Positions 25,108 to 34,509 of a DNA stretch of 64,000 nt are shown here, piece after piece. A program made the translations under genes and the position numbers. Under the pieces are notes generated by a model that made no database searches, had not been told where the DNA came from, and saw nothing but the letters and a program-made list of their open reading frames with translations. The stretch covers positions 1 through 64,000 of the forward strand of contig WIAL01000034.1 of the NCBI GenBank assembly GCA_015519975.1. Reading direction: 5' to 3'. This stretch comes from Hydrogenothermaceae bacterium (GTDB lineage Bacteria; Aquificota; Aquificia; Aquificales; Hydrogenothermaceae). Numbering within the stretch: the first letter of the stretch is position 1; every line of letters begins with the position of its first letter.

Positions 25108-25313
25108 GTGGATAGCCTGTGGATAACTTTTAAATTAAAAAATCCTTTATTTAGAATAACTTACAAGATTATGTTTTTGAAAAATCTTTAAATATCAATG
25201 ACTTACAAATGTGGATAACTTTCAGATTAAACCGAGTTATCCACAACTTATCCACAATTTGTATCGGAGTTATCCACAATTTTTGCTGAGTTATCCACAA
25301 CCTTATAAATAAA

Positions 25314-25393
25314 ATGTGGATAACTTGTGGATAAGTAGGTTAAGTTATTGAAATTTAAGTAATTTTGCTTGTGGATAACCATGTGGATAACTT
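25314..25393 (+). repeat. 80-bp origin direct repeat, copy 2
   Basis: An exact copy of 25028-25107, with starts 286 bp apart and the same orientation. The sequence after it diverges at once (a T-tract versus a further DnaA box), so the repeat boundary is sharp. Confidence 0.95.
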
Positions 25394-25447
25394 TTTTTTA
25401 TGTATTATGTAGATTGAGATAATGAGGAAAGGATTGAAAAAGGAATA

Positions 25448-25630
25448 TTATTTAGAATCAAAGATTCTAATTTCTAATATCCTTTTTCCACATCTAGAAC
25501 AATTTGTGTCAAGAACGCCAGTATTTTCTGCTACAGGAATAACTTCTTTACCTTCCTGACCACATTTACATTTGAAGTTTACTTCTTCAAATCTAACGTC
25601 AGGTTCTTTTTTTACTTTAGCTTTTGCCAT
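25448..25630 (-). CDS. small zinc-ribbon protein
   Basis: A 60-residue protein with a C21-x-C23 pair and a C44-x2-C47 pair (CKCG, CSRCGK), which could bind one zinc ion. The Lys/Ala-rich start MAKAKVKKEP suggests nucleic-acid contact. It does not match the L31, L32, L33 or L36 ribosomal patterns. The AAGGAGGTGA ribosome site is one of the strongest in the window, implying high expression. It is the first gene right of the origin. Confidence 0.7.
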   Translation of the reverse strand: MAKAKVKKEPDVRFEEVNFKCKCGQEGKEVIPVAENTGVLDTNCSRCGKRILEIRIFDSK

Positions 25631-25670
25631 TCTTTTTTCACCTCCTTTTTGATTTGGAATTTAATTTAAG

Positions 25671-25685
25671 ACTTAATTGTTAAGT
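25671..25685. promoter_or_regulatory. inverted repeat in the 25.63-25.85 kb intergenic region
   Basis: ACTTAA-TTG-TTAAGT lies in the 220-base AT-rich gap between the zinc-ribbon gene and the chemoreceptor gene, upstream of the former. A TATAAT at 25802-25807 could serve the chemoreceptor gene but has no convincing -35 at 16-18 bases. Nothing else was recognised in this gap. Confidence 0.25.
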
Positions 25686-25850
25686 TTTTATGAAGTTTTA
25701 ATTAAGTTTTTTTAATTTTTTTCTTCGAAATTTATTTCAGTTTTTATATTTTCATATGATTGAAAGCATAATTTACTCAATTTTTTGTTTAAAATGTCGA
25801 ATATAATATATATATTTTTTTAATTTTATATTAAATAAGGGGGTTAAAAA

Positions 25851-27137
25851 ATGTTTCTGGGTTTTAATAATAAAAATAAACATGAAGTTTATTCTACAGA
25901 TGTAAAGCAGGTTGATAGTAATCATTCCCTTATAAGAAAAATTTTACCTAAGATTGCAATGGCAATTTACCATAGTTCACTTATTTCTGGAGAAGGTTTT
26001 AAAATAAAAACCGAAATAGGATTTTACAGAGAAAGACTTGATAAACTGGCAAGAGATGCAGACGATGTGTTGAAATTAGTCGATGAGTTAAATAGCTCCA
26101 TAAATGATTTATATGAGTTTCAAAAAACATTGGAGGAAGTTATAGAAAAAGGTACCTCGTCTATAAAGGAAACTATAGGTGTAGTAGATTTTGCTGAAAA
26201 TGTTATGGAAAGACTTGTAAGCTCTACAGATGAGCTTAAAAATAAAATTGATGGTATTGAGGGAATTTTAAAAGTTATTTTTGACATAGCAAGTCAGACC
26301 AATTTACTTGCATTAAATGCAGCTATAGAGGCAGCAAGGGCAGGTGAATATGGAAAAGGTTTTGCTGTTGTTGCCGACGAAGTTAGAAATTTAGCAGAAA
26401 AAACATCTCACAGCATAGAAGAAATTAGATCGGTCATAGATGCTGTTGTCGAAGATGCTGAAAGAACAATAAAAGACGTTATGGAAGCTAAAGAAACTAT
26501 TAGTAAAGTTATAGATAATTCTAAAGAAGTATCGGTTATATTTTCCAATATTAGGGAAAAAAGTCGTGAAGTAAATGAAAAACTTGATAAATTCTATGAA
26601 AATGCTAAAAGGATTTCTGGCTTTATCTCTGAGATATTAAATAATATAAAAGAGATGGAAAAAGCTTTTGAAAATGTTATACACCTTGGAGATTCTATAG
26701 ATGAAAAAGCAAGAGCTAGCTTAAATGAGTACATAGAAATCTGGCAGGAACTTGTTAAAGATCAGAAAGGATTAAGTGTGGAACTGCTTAAAAGGGTTAT
26801 AGACCATGCCATATGGATGGACAATGTGGCTAAGTCTTTAGAAGGTAAATCAGACTGGATACCAACAGATCATACAAAATGTAACCTTGGAAAATGGTAT
26901 TACTCAGAAGGTAAAAAAGAGATTGATAAATATGGTTTAAAGGCTGTTGAGATATTTAATTCAATAGAAGATGCACACGCAAGACTCCATACCCTTGGTA
27001 TTAATGCTATAAAGAAAGCACAGGAAGGAGATTTAAAAGAAGCTTATGATCTTGCAGTGAAAATGTATGAGTCATCCAAAGATATTATAGATAAACTTTT
27101 TGCATTATATGAAGAAGTGTTAGCCCACGGAGAGTAG
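25851..27137 (+). CDS. soluble methyl-accepting chemotaxis protein with C-terminal CZB domain
   Basis: A 428-residue cytoplasmic chemoreceptor without membrane helices. Residues about 60-290 form the antiparallel signalling coiled coil with the canonical hairpin tip [22 protein letters not shown] and [16 protein letters not shown]. The C-terminal 110 residues are a chemoreceptor zinc-binding (CZB) domain with H near 320, C near 345 (KCNLGKWYY) and two H near 377-381 (DAHARLH). CZB domains sense zinc or hypochlorous acid. The N-terminal 55 residues are unassigned. Weak ribosome site AAGGGGG. The 3' end encodes half of a shared terminator with secA. Confidence 0.9.
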   Translation: MFLGFNNKNKHEVYSTDVKQVDSNHSLIRKILPKIAMAIYHSSLISGEGFKIKTEIGFYRERLDKLARDADDVLKLVDELNSSINDLYEFQKTLEEVIEKGTSSIKETIGVVDFAENVMERLVSSTDELKNKIDGIEGILKVIFDIASQTNLLALNAAIEAARAGEYGKGFAVVADEVRNLAEKTSHSIEEIRSVIDAVVEDAERTIKDVMEAKETISKVIDNSKEVSVIFSNIREKSREVNEKLDKFYENAKRISGFISEILNNIKEMEKAFENVIHLGDSIDEKARASLNEYIEIWQELVKDQKGLSVELLKRVIDHAIWMDNVAKSLEGKSDWIPTDHTKCNLGKWYYSEGKKEIDKYGLKAVEIFNSIEDAHARLHTLGINAIKKAQEGDLKEAYDLAVKMYESSKDIIDKLFALYEEVLAHGE

Positions 27138-27152
27138 TGGGCTATTTTTTTC
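27122..27152 (+). terminator. terminator after the chemoreceptor gene, overlapping its stop and the secA end
   Basis: AGCCCAC (27122-27128) pairs with GTGGGCT (27137-27143) around an 8-base loop that holds the chemoreceptor stop codon, followed by ATTTTTTT. The convergent secA stop at 27142-27144 lies in the 3' arm. Confidence 0.75.
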
Positions 27153-29952
27153 TTTTTCTTCTTTCCATTCTATTTTTATATTTTATAACTTTTTTCTTTT
27201 TCTTACTTTTAGGCTGGTCTTCTTCTATATTGCTTTGAGCTTTTTCAAGTTTTTCTTCTGCTTGTTTTTTTAACTGTTCTTCTTGCTGTTTTAATTCTTC
27301 TTCTGAAATAAGCTGTACTTTATATAAGTACTCAAGAGTATTGTACTTTAGCTTATACAGCATATCTTCAAAAAGCTCAAAAGATTCTTTCTTATACTCT
27401 ACAAGAGGGTCCCTTTGAGCGTAGCCTCTGAGTGAAACAGATTCTCTTAATCTATCAAGTAAATGAAGGTGTTCTTTCCATAAATTATCTAAAACTTGAA
27501 GGGTTATATATCTTTCAAACTCTCGTATTATATCTTCTCCTGCTTGTTGTTCTTTTTGTTTGTAAAACTCTTCTAATTTTTCAAAAATGTAGTCTTCGAG
27601 TTCTTTTCTGTCCCACTCTTTATTCTTATCTATTTCTATATCAACCCCAAGCCATTCTTTAAATGAGTTCTCAAGTTCTTCTAAATCCCATTTTTCTTGA
27701 TATTCTTCAGCTGGTGCGTATTTATCAATAAATGAGTATGCAACATCATAAAGCCACTGTTTCAACTCTTCTTTAATGTTAACTCCTTCAAGTATATCTC
27801 TTCTAAGGGAATAGATTACCTGTCTTTGTTTGTTCATTACATCATCAAACTCAAGCAGTCTTTTTCTTATCTGGAAGTTTTGACCTTCTACTCTTTTTTG
27901 GGCATTTTCAATTGCTTTAGATACCATGGAACTTTCTATTGGTTCACCTTCAGGAATTTTCAATCTGTTCATTATTGCTTTTAATTTATCACCACCGAAT
28001 AATCTTAGAAGGTCGTCTTCTAAAGATAGATAAAATCTTGAGCTTCCAGGATCTCCCTGTCTTCCTGCTCTACCCCTAAGCTGGTTGTCTATTCTTCTAC
28101 TTTCGTGTCTTTCTGTACCTATTACAGCAAGTCCACCAAGTTCAATAACTTTTTTCTTCTCTTCAGATGTTATTTTTTGAGCTTCTTTTAAAGCCTCTTT
28201 GTACTGTTCTTCTGTTGCTTTTTCTGGGGTTAATCCTTTTTTTCTAAGTATTTGATTTGCTAAAAACTCAGGGTTTCCACCAAGTAGTATGTCTGTACCT
28301 CTACCTGCCATGTTCGTAGCTATTGTTACAGCTCCAATTCTTCCAGCCTGTGCGATAATTTCTGCTTCTTTTTCATGGTGTTTCGCATTTAAAACATTGT
28401 GAGGTATTTTCCTTTTCTTTAATAATGATGATAAGTACTCAGATGTTTCAATTGATGCTGTTCCTACTAAAACAGGTCTTCCTTGTTTATGAAGTCTTTC
28501 AATTTCTTCTACAACCTGATCAAATTTCTCTTTTTTAGTTTTGTATATTAAATCAGAATAGTCCTTCCTTATTACAGGCTTATTTGTAGGAACTACGAGT
28601 ACATCGAGATCGTATATTTCTTTAAACTCTTCTGCTTCTGTTTCTGCAGTACCTGTCATACCTGCAAGTTTTTCATACATTCTAAAGTAGTTCTGGAATG
28701 TTATTGATGCGAGTGTCTGATTTTCTGCTTCAATTTTTACACCTTCTTTTGCTTCTATAGCTTGATGAAGTCCGTCAGACCATCTTCTCCCCGGCATAAG
28801 TCTTCCTGTAAACTCGTCAACAATAATAACTTCTCCATCTTTTACAACATAATCTTTATCTCGATGGAATAATGTGTTTGCCCTTAAAGACTGGTTTATT
28901 GCGTGCAGAATATCTATATATTTAGGGTCAAAAAGGTTATCTATGTTGAAATACTTCTCGGCCTTTTTTATCCCTTCTTCTGTGAGTACAGCTGTTTTAT
29001 TTTTCTCATCTACAATATAGTCTTCGTCTTTAACAAGGGTTTTCACAAATCCATCTGCAGTGTAGTAAATTGAAACATCTTCCTCTGATGCACCTGATAT
29101 AATAAGAGGAGTTCTTGCTTCATCAATTAAGATACTATCAACTTCATCAACAATAGCAAAATGATGTCCTTTAACCTGAACAATCTGGTCTTTAGAAAAC
29201 ACCATGTTATCTCTTAAATAATCAAATCCAAACTCATTGTTTGTTCCGTATGTTATATCTGCTTCATAAGCATCTCTTCTTTCAGAATCTACTGCAATTG
29301 TAAAATAGTTTTTTCTTGCTTCTATATTGAATTTATCTTGTGGTAAAAGTTCTCCTTTAAATCCTTGCGGCCATACTCTTAAATCTTCTTTTATTGCTTT
29401 TTCAAAAGCTTCTTCATCTGCCCACTCGACTAAAAAAGACTGCTGATTTGTATTTATAACACCTGTTGTAAGACCTAAAAATTTATAAATAGTCCCCATC
29501 TGAACGGCATCTCTTTTTGCAAGATAATCATTTACTGTTACAAGATGAACCCCTTTTCCTGTAAGAGCATTAAGGTATATAGCTATTGATGCAACAAGTG
29601 TTTTACCTTCACCTGTTTTCATTTCTGCTATTTTTCCTTGATGAAGAGCTATTGCACCAATAAGCTGAACATCAAAAGGTCTCATTCCAAGGGTTCTTTT
29701 TGCAGCTTCTCTGGCTACAGCAAACGCTTCAGGGAGTATATCTACAATTTCCCCTCTAGTAATTGCATCTGAAAGCTCTTTATCCGACTGAATTTTTTCT
29801 TTTAACTTAAGGCTTTTTTCCCTGAGCTCTTCATTTGAGAGTTTATCTAAATCATCTTCGAGGGCATTAATTTGTTCAACAACACCTTTTAACTTTTTTA
29901 TTTCCCTTTCATTTTTTGTTCCAAATATTTTTTTTGCAAGAAAACCTATCAT
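27142..29952 (-). CDS. secA: preprotein translocase ATPase SecA
   Basis: A 936-residue motor of the Sec pathway. Walker A TGEGKT lies at residues 113-118 and the DEAD-type motif [13 protein letters not shown] near 260. The helicase segments [10 protein letters not shown] and [23 protein letters not shown] are intact. The C-terminus ends in a Lys/Arg-rich tail and lacks the cysteine-rich SecB/zinc-binding motif, consistent with lipid or ribosome contact rather than SecB. The length fits SecA proteins with Aquificota-type insertions. It is followed in the same direction by no gene, being convergent with the chemoreceptor. Confidence 0.97.
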   Translation of the reverse strand: MIGFLAKKIFGTKNEREIKKLKGVVEQINALEDDLDKLSNEELREKSLKLKEKIQSDKELSDAITRGEIVDILPEAFAVAREAAKRTLGMRPFDVQLIGAIALHQGKIAEMKTGEGKTLVASIAIYLNALTGKGVHLVTVNDYLAKRDAVQMGTIYKFLGLTTGVINTNQQSFLVEWADEEAFEKAIKEDLRVWPQGFKGELLPQDKFNIEARKNYFTIAVDSERRDAYEADITYGTNNEFGFDYLRDNMVFSKDQIVQVKGHHFAIVDEVDSILIDEARTPLIISGASEEDVSIYYTADGFVKTLVKDEDYIVDEKNKTAVLTEEGIKKAEKYFNIDNLFDPKYIDILHAINQSLRANTLFHRDKDYVVKDGEVIIVDEFTGRLMPGRRWSDGLHQAIEAKEGVKIEAENQTLASITFQNYFRMYEKLAGMTGTAETEAEEFKEIYDLDVLVVPTNKPVIRKDYSDLIYKTKKEKFDQVVEEIERLHKQGRPVLVGTASIETSEYLSSLLKKRKIPHNVLNAKHHEKEAEIIAQAGRIGAVTIATNMAGRGTDILLGGNPEFLANQILRKKGLTPEKATEEQYKEALKEAQKITSEEKKKVIELGGLAVIGTERHESRRIDNQLRGRAGRQGDPGSSRFYLSLEDDLLRLFGGDKLKAIMNRLKIPEGEPIESSMVSKAIENAQKRVEGQNFQIRKRLLEFDDVMNKQRQVIYSLRRDILEGVNIKEELKQWLYDVAYSFIDKYAPAEEYQEKWDLEELENSFKEWLGVDIEIDKNKEWDRKELEDYIFEKLEEFYKQKEQQAGEDIIREFERYITLQVLDNLWKEHLHLLDRLRESVSLRGYAQRDPLVEYKKESFELFEDMLYKLKYNTLEYLYKVQLISEEELKQQEEQLKKQAEEKLEKAQSNIEEDQPKSKKKKKVIKYKNRMERRKRKK

Positions 29953-29989
29953 TTATTAAAAATACCTCCTAAAAATTGGAGCTTTTTAT

Positions 29990-30493
29990 TTAAATTTTAT
30001 CATCTTGTTTATTTTTCAATCTTTTCTTTAAATATAGCTCGTTAAATATAAATCCTGCTATTCCAATAGAAATAGAAGCATCTGCTATGTTAAACGCCGG
30101 CCAGTGATAATCTAAAATATGAAAATCAATAAAATCCCTTACTTTTCCCAGTATAAATCTATCATAAAGGTTTCCAAGGGCTCCTCCTGCTATCAGCCCT
30201 AATAATACCATTTCAATATTTGAAAGTTCTTTTCTTTTAACAAATGCATAAATACCAGTTGCTAAAGCAGCTATTGATGAGGCTCCTAAAAGGATTAATT
30301 TTCTAACCCATTCAGGAGAATTTGCAAGGATTCCAAAGGCTGCTCCTTTATTCCATACCAGCGTTAAATCTAAAATATTTGGTATGATTGTTATATCTTT
30401 ATCAGCAAGAAATTTAACAGCAAGGCTTTTTGTTATTAAATCTGAAAGAATTATAACAATTACTATAATTAAAAATATTTTAAATTTATCCAT
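29990..30493 (-). CDS. lspA: lipoprotein signal peptidase (signal peptidase II)
   Basis: A 167-residue inner-membrane aspartyl protease that removes signal peptides from prolipoproteins. Four membrane helices are predicted. The catalytic aspartates are in GALGNLYDRFILGKVRDFIDF and AFNIADASISIG, the two family blocks. It abuts the dksA-like gene by one base and precedes secA by 37 bases, so an operon dksA-lspA-secA devoted partly to export is likely. The lipoprotein at 54 kb is a possible substrate. Confidence 0.95.
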   Translation of the reverse strand: MDKFKIFLIIVIVIILSDLITKSLAVKFLADKDITIIPNILDLTLVWNKGAAFGILANSPEWVRKLILLGASSIAALATGIYAFVKRKELSNIEMVLLGLIAGGALGNLYDRFILGKVRDFIDFHILDYHWPAFNIADASISIGIAGFIFNELYLKKRLKNKQDDKI

Positions 30494-30924
30494 TACTCTG
30501 CGATATTTTTGTTATCTTCTTCTTCAATAAATGTAGATGTATCAGGAAGAATGTTGTAGTAATTTATATCTTCATAACCTGTAGACAGTCTCATTGCTTC
30601 ATCTTTTTCACTGCATTCTATACATAGTCTTACCCATGGAAGTGCTTCAAGTCTTTTCTCTCCTATTTGTGCTCCACATTCCTCACATATTCCGTAAGTT
30701 CCGCTTTCTATTTTTTTAAGTGCTATTTCTATTAAAAACAGCTTTTCCCTTTCTGTTTGTGAGAGTTTATATAGGGTTTCCCTTGAAAGTTCTGCAGTAA
30801 CTTCATCTGCAGTATCTTCAACATCGCTTTTTTCATTTTGACTTTCCTTTATATTGTTTTCTAGAGATTCCATTATTTGAGCCTTTTTTTCTAACAGCTC
30901 TTTTTTTATTTTTTCTAAATCCAT
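30493..30924 (-). CDS. DksA/TraR-family zinc-finger protein
   Basis: A 143-residue protein with an N-terminal coiled coil (about 5-75) and a C4 zinc finger CEECGAQIGEKRLEALPWVRLCIEC at about 98-122. DksA-type proteins enter the RNA polymerase secondary channel and modulate the stringent response. The coiled-coil tip here contains DVEDTADEVTAELSRE rather than the exact DksA DxxDxA arrangement, so functional equivalence to DksA is uncertain. It has its own divergent promoter sharing a -35 box with the gene at 31040. Confidence 0.85.
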   Translation of the reverse strand: MDLEKIKKELLEKKAQIMESLENNIKESQNEKSDVEDTADEVTAELSRETLYKLSQTEREKLFLIEIALKKIESGTYGICEECGAQIGEKRLEALPWVRLCIECSEKDEAMRLSTGYEDINYYNILPDTSTFIEEEDNKNIAE

Positions 30925-30960
30925 GATAAATCTCCTCCAAAATAAAAAAATTAAGGGATA

Positions 30961-31011
30961 GTAATATATCTTTTTAATGGTTTTGTCAATACTTATTTGT
31001 TAAAATATAAT
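30961..31011. promoter_or_regulatory. two divergent promoters sharing one -35 box
   Basis: On the plus strand TTGTCA (30983-30988), 17 bases and TATAAT (31006-31011) drive the operon starting at 31040. On the minus strand TTGACA (30989-30984), 17 bases and TATTAC (30966-30961) drive dksA-lspA. The two -35 hexamers overlap by 5 bases in the heptamer TTGTCAA, so polymerases cannot occupy both at once. Confidence 0.75.
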
Positions 31012-31039
31012 CCCAATAATTATACTACAAGGAGATAAA

Positions 31040-31324
31040 ATGTTAGCACAAACTTTATTGAAATACTGGAAAATTCTCATTGCTGTTGGTGTGATTTTGG
31101 CTGTTGGTGCACTTTTCATACCAAACCAAATAGTATCAAAAATTGTTGAACTTACAGGATTTTCTATTCTTGCAGTAACTGCATATGTATTAGGTTATAA
31201 AATGGCTACAGACGAGGCTGAAAAGTATATAAAAGAAGAAATGGAAAAATTAGCTAAACAGGATATAAGGTATAAAATAATGAAAGATAAGATGGTTAAA
31301 GGTTTAAAAGGTGTTAAAAGGTAA
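31040..31324 (+). CDS. small hypothetical membrane protein
   Basis: A 94-residue protein with two membrane helices (about 10-28 and 38-54) and a charged C-terminal helix (60-94) facing the cytoplasm. An AAGGAG ribosome site sits 7 bases before the ATG. It is first in an operon with a nucleotidyltransferase, a small acidic protein and an MFS transporter. No family was recognised. Confidence 0.65.
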   Translation: MLAQTLLKYWKILIAVGVILAVGALFIPNQIVSKIVELTGFSILAVTAYVLGYKMATDEAEKYIKEEMEKLAKQDIRYKIMKDKMVKGLKGVKR

Positions 31325-31598
31325 GAAAATTTCATCAATTGATGATTTAAAGAGGTTTTTAGAAGAAAACTTAAAAGGAAAAAATGTCAAAGTTTATCTT
31401 TTTGGTTCAAGGGCTAAAGGAAATTATTCACAGCACTCTGATATAGATATAGCAATTGAAGGAGACGTTAATATATCTCTTCTAAAGGAAATTATAAAAG
31501 AAAGTAACCTTCCGCAGAAAGTTGATATAGTTGATATGAAACATATATCAGATGAATTTAAACAAGAAATTTTAAAACACGGCAAAAGATGGATTTAG
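31311..31598 (+). CDS. MNT-type minimal nucleotidyltransferase
   Basis: A 95-residue nucleotidyltransferase domain with KVYLFGSRAKGNYSQHSDIDIAI (about 26-48), containing the GSRA-x-G and D-x-D metal-binding motif, plus a third acidic residue in KVDIVDM. The start is GTG, overlapping the previous gene by 14 bases; no in-frame ATG exists nearby. MNT proteins usually pair with a HEPN protein as toxin-antitoxin modules that modify tRNA or the toxin. The next gene is not a HEPN protein, so this copy is solitary. Confidence 0.85.
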   Translation: MLKGKKISSIDDLKRFLEENLKGKNVKVYLFGSRAKGNYSQHSDIDIAIEGDVNISLLKEIIKESNLPQKVDIVDMKHISDEFKQEILKHGKRWI

Positions 31599-31635
31599 GT
31601 TTAAATAAAAAAAATAGAAATTTTAGAGGAGAATA

Positions 31636-31839
31636 ATGTCTGACCTTGCAAAAGATAATAAATCAATAACAGTTAAGGCTTTAAAAGAGTATCTAAAGAG
31701 TTATCCTGATGAGAATGTTGCTCAGATTTATCTTGAAGTACTTGATAATTTTGAAGATGATGAGCTTGTCCCAGATGCTATTTTATACAATCTTGGATTT
31801 TCAAAAGATTTCTTAAGAAGGGAGACAGATGAAAGCTGA
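31636..31839 (+). CDS. hypothetical small acidic protein
   Basis: A 67-residue acidic protein, probably all-helical (LKEYLKSYPDENVAQIYLEVLDNFEDDELVPDAILYNLGFSKDFL). The AGAGGAG ribosome site is strong, and the stop overlaps the MFS gene start by 11 bases. It has no cysteines, signal peptide or recognised family. It is not a HEPN domain, since it lacks the R-x4-6-H motif. Confidence 0.6.
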   Translation: MSDLAKDNKSITVKALKEYLKSYPDENVAQIYLEVLDNFEDDELVPDAILYNLGFSKDFLRRETDES

Positions 31840-33091
31840 GAGAAGAACCCTTTTTGCAGGAATGATAGGTAATGTTCTGGAGTGGTACGATTTTGTTGTT
31901 TACGGCTTTTTGGCAGCTATTATTGGAAAACTCTTTTTTCCTTCTGGAAATGAAACAGTAGAACTTTTAAAGTCTTTTGCTGTTTTTGCCGTTGGCTTTT
32001 TAATGAGACCAATTGGAGCAATTTTATTTGGATATATTGGTGATAAATTTGGAAGGAAAAAAGCTTTAACTGTTTCTATAGTTATGATGGCAGTTTCTAC
32101 AACTGCAATTGGGATCCTTCCAACTTATGAAACTGTAGGGATTTTAGCACCAACTTTATTGGTCTTGTTAAAACTTATTCAAGGTCTTTCTGTAGGTGGT
32201 GAATATACAACATCTGTATCTTTTCTGGTAGAACATGCACCATCTGATAAAAGGGGACTTTATGGAAGTGTGGGAATTTTAGGAGCTGTTATAGGTATAC
32301 TTTTAGGTTCTGCATCTGGAGCTTTCATAACAAAGGTTTTACCGGAAGATGACCTTTACTCATGGGGATGGAGAGTTTTATTTTTTACAGGAATAATTCT
32401 TGGGCTTGTTGGATACTATGTTAGAAAAAATATAGATGAAACTCCTAAATTTTTAGAACTTGAATATGAAGAACTAAAATCTAAATCTCCGTTAAAAGAA
32501 TTAATTTCTGTTTACAGGTCAAAACTATTTAAAGCTTTTGCATTAAGTACCTTTCAGGCTGTAGGTTTTTACACGATTTTTGTTTACATAGCAAATCATT
32601 TGGCAGTATTTGTTAAATTTCCTAAATCTACAGCTTTAACAATAAACACCATTAGCATGATAATTCTTGCCCTGCTTATTCCTGTAATGGGATTTTTATC
32701 GGATAAAATAGGAAGAAAACCTATAATTTTATTTTCTACAGGTCTTACTATTTTATTGGCATATCCTATTTTTGCTTTTATCTCATCAGGTAATTTTGAA
32801 AATGCTTTAATAGGACAGGTTGTTTTTGCAATCATTACTGCCGGATTTATGGCCGTTCTTCCTACAACATTAGTTGAAATATTTCCTACTAGTATAAGGA
32901 ACTCTGGTTATTCTATAGGCTACAACCTTCCTTTTGCTATTTTTGGTGGTACATCTCCATTAATTGCTACATATTTAATAAAAGAAACAGGAAATTTAGC
33001 TTCACCTGCTTTTTACCTAATATTTGCAGCTGTTGTTGCATTTGTTGCCGGTGTTACGCTTAGAGAAACAGCAGGTAGACCTTTAGAATAG
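31829..33091 (+). CDS. MFS transporter, metabolite:proton symporter (ProP-like) family
   Basis: A 420-residue inner-membrane permease with 12 predicted helices. Family marks: the start GMIGNVLEWYDFVVYGFLA, the MFS motif GYIGDKFGRKKAL between helices 2 and 3, and the helix 4/5 block LIQGLSVGGEYTTSVSFLVEHAP. A second MFS motif, DKIGRKPIIL, lies in the C-terminal half. Relatives carry osmolytes, citrate or dicarboxylates with protons; the substrate here cannot be deduced. It starts within the preceding small gene. Confidence 0.9.
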   Translation: MKAERRTLFAGMIGNVLEWYDFVVYGFLAAIIGKLFFPSGNETVELLKSFAVFAVGFLMRPIGAILFGYIGDKFGRKKALTVSIVMMAVSTTAIGILPTYETVGILAPTLLVLLKLIQGLSVGGEYTTSVSFLVEHAPSDKRGLYGSVGILGAVIGILLGSASGAFITKVLPEDDLYSWGWRVLFFTGIILGLVGYYVRKNIDETPKFLELEYEELKSKSPLKELISVYRSKLFKAFALSTFQAVGFYTIFVYIANHLAVFVKFPKSTALTINTISMIILALLIPVMGFLSDKIGRKPIILFSTGLTILLAYPIFAFISSGNFENALIGQVVFAIITAGFMAVLPTTLVEIFPTSIRNSGYSIGYNLPFAIFGGTSPLIATYLIKETGNLASPAFYLIFAAVVAFVAGVTLRETAGRPLE

Positions 33092-33138
33092 TTTATTTTA
33101 TCCGATAATGTGAATAATACAGTTTACGGAGGGTGAAA

Positions 33139-34509
33139 ATGAAAAAACCTGAGCCAAAAAATGTTGAATCTCAATTTAATATTGATGAAATGTTTTTTTC
33201 AAAAACAGATTTAAAAGGAATAATACTTGATGGTAATGAGGTTTTTTATAGAGTTTCTAAATATTCTCCAGAAGAAATGATAGGAAAACCTCACAACATA
33301 GTAAGGCATCCTGACATGCCTAAAGTTGTTTTTAAACTTCTGTGGGATTATATAAAGGCTTGTAGACCTTTTTCAGGATATGTTAAAAACCTGGCAAAAG
33401 ATGGTTCTTATTACTGGGTTTATGCTGTTGTTCTTCCGGTTCACCAGAATATGAAAAAAGAGAAATATTTATCCATAAGAATAAAGCCTACTTCCCATTT
33501 TTTTACAGTTGTAAAAAATCTTTATGAAAAAATTCTTAAAGTTGAAAAAACTGAAGGTGTGGAAGCTTCTGAAAAAGAATTTTTTGAAAATCTAAAGGCA
33601 ATGGGATATGAGTCTTACGATGATTTTATGATAGATACTTTAATAGAAGAATTAAAAGGAAAAGATGAATATCTAGATAAAGAAATTGATATATCTAAAC
33701 TTGACGGCAATTTAGAAATTTTTAAAGAAATTTATTTAAAAAATAAAAAAGTAAAAAATATTTTTGATGTTGTAGCAAAAACTGCGGGTAATTTTATATA
33801 CGTAGAAAAAGAACTCGAGGATAAATTTAGTTATATATACGAAATAACAGATGAACTTTCCTTAATAGCCCTTAACTCTTCTGTTGAAAGTTATAAGCTT
33901 GGTTCAACAGGGGCATCATTCTTTGTAGTTTCATCAGAGATAAAAAAAGATTCTGAAAGGATAGGAAAGCTTGTAGTAGGACTTAGAGATGACATTCAAA
34001 AACTTCTAAAAATAGTAAGGGAAATTTTACTGTATACAAATATTTCTAAACTAAGTATATATATGACAACTTATTTTATAAGTGAAATTCTCCAAGAAAG
34101 TAGCGCTGAAAATGTATCTAAAGATAAAGAAAATTTAAAAGATTTAATTTCTGTTGTTTTCAACAATATTGAGAAAAACTCTAATTTAGTTAAAGAGTTA
34201 ATTAATTATTTGAAAAGAACAGAAAAATACATAGATGAAGTGGAGGGTATTATTAGAGAACTTCACTACATACAGCTTAATGGTCTTGTTGAGTCTGCAA
34301 GACTTGGGGAACAAAAATTTTCAATTATTTTTAATCAAGTTAAAGAACTTGTTGAAAATACCACAAGTATTATTAATGAAATAAAGCCAATGATAATAAA
34401 TACAATAAAAGAAGCTGAAGAGATAAATACTGCCAGTGAAAAAATATTTAAAGAACTAAAAGTTATACAAGATTTAATGAAAGATAAGGAAAAAGCAGTT
34501 CATTATTAA
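33139..34509 (+). CDS. PAS-domain protein with two degenerate MCP-like signalling segments
   Basis: A 456-residue soluble protein. Residues about 15-115 form an Aer-like PAS domain with the pattern [20 protein letters not shown] and [12 protein letters not shown]. The remainder is helical and contains two MCP-tip-like stretches, [16 protein letters not shown] (about 247-262) and [16 protein letters not shown] (about 377-392). Both resemble the chemoreceptor hairpin tip but are degenerate. There is no membrane helix or HAMP domain. GGAGGG lies 5 bases before the ATG. A redox or energy sensor role is possible. Confidence 0.72.
   Translation: MKKPEPKNVESQFNIDEMFFSKTDLKGIILDGNEVFYRVSKYSPEEMIGKPHNIVRHPDMPKVVFKLLWDYIKACRPFSGYVKNLAKDGSYYWVYAVVLPVHQNMKKEKYLSIRIKPTSHFFTVVKNLYEKILKVEKTEGVEASEKEFFENLKAMGYESYDDFMIDTLIEELKGKDEYLDKEIDISKLDGNLEIFKEIYLKNKKVKNIFDVVAKTAGNFIYVEKELEDKFSYIYEITDELSLIALNSSVESYKLGSTGASFFVVSSEIKKDSERIGKLVVGLRDDIQKLLKIVREILLYTNISKLSIYMTTYFISEILQESSAENVSKDKENLKDLISVVFNNIEKNSNLVKELINYLKRTEKYIDEVEGIIRELHYIQLNGLVESARLGEQKFSIIFNQVKELVENTTSIINEIKPMIINTIKEAEEINTASEKIFKELKVIQDLMKDKEKAVHY

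Larger units (their letters stand above)
24955..25390. other. chromosomal replication origin (oriC)
   Basis: No gene is present; the region carries 16 DnaA boxes. Fifteen are exact TTATCCACA and one, at 25107-25115, has a single mismatch. Top-strand boxes start at 24955, 25237, 25248, 25270 and 25291; bottom-strand boxes start at 25029, 25040, 25084, 25096, 25107, 25118, 25210, 25315, 25326, 25370 and 25382. Neighbouring boxes are mostly 11-12 bp apart, one helical turn. An AT-only tract at 24964-25026 adjoins the left array and is the likely unwinding element. dnaA and dnaN are not adjacent. Box density makes an origin call strong, although no coding-strand switch is obvious around it. Confidence 0.93.

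Noticed and set aside
24955-25393. Repeat cluster considered as CRISPR or plasmid iterons
   Set aside because: The 9-mers are the DnaA box in both orientations with irregular short spacers and one 80-bp duplication; there are no cas genes, no 28-37 base repeats and no rep gene.
25760-25810. Sigma-28 promoter before the chemoreceptor gene
   Set aside because: GTCGAATA resembles the -10 only partly and no TAAA element is at the right distance.
31311-31839. MNT plus following gene as a MNT-HEPN toxin-antitoxin pair
   Set aside because: The 67-residue product is too short and lacks the HEPN R-x4-6-H motif.
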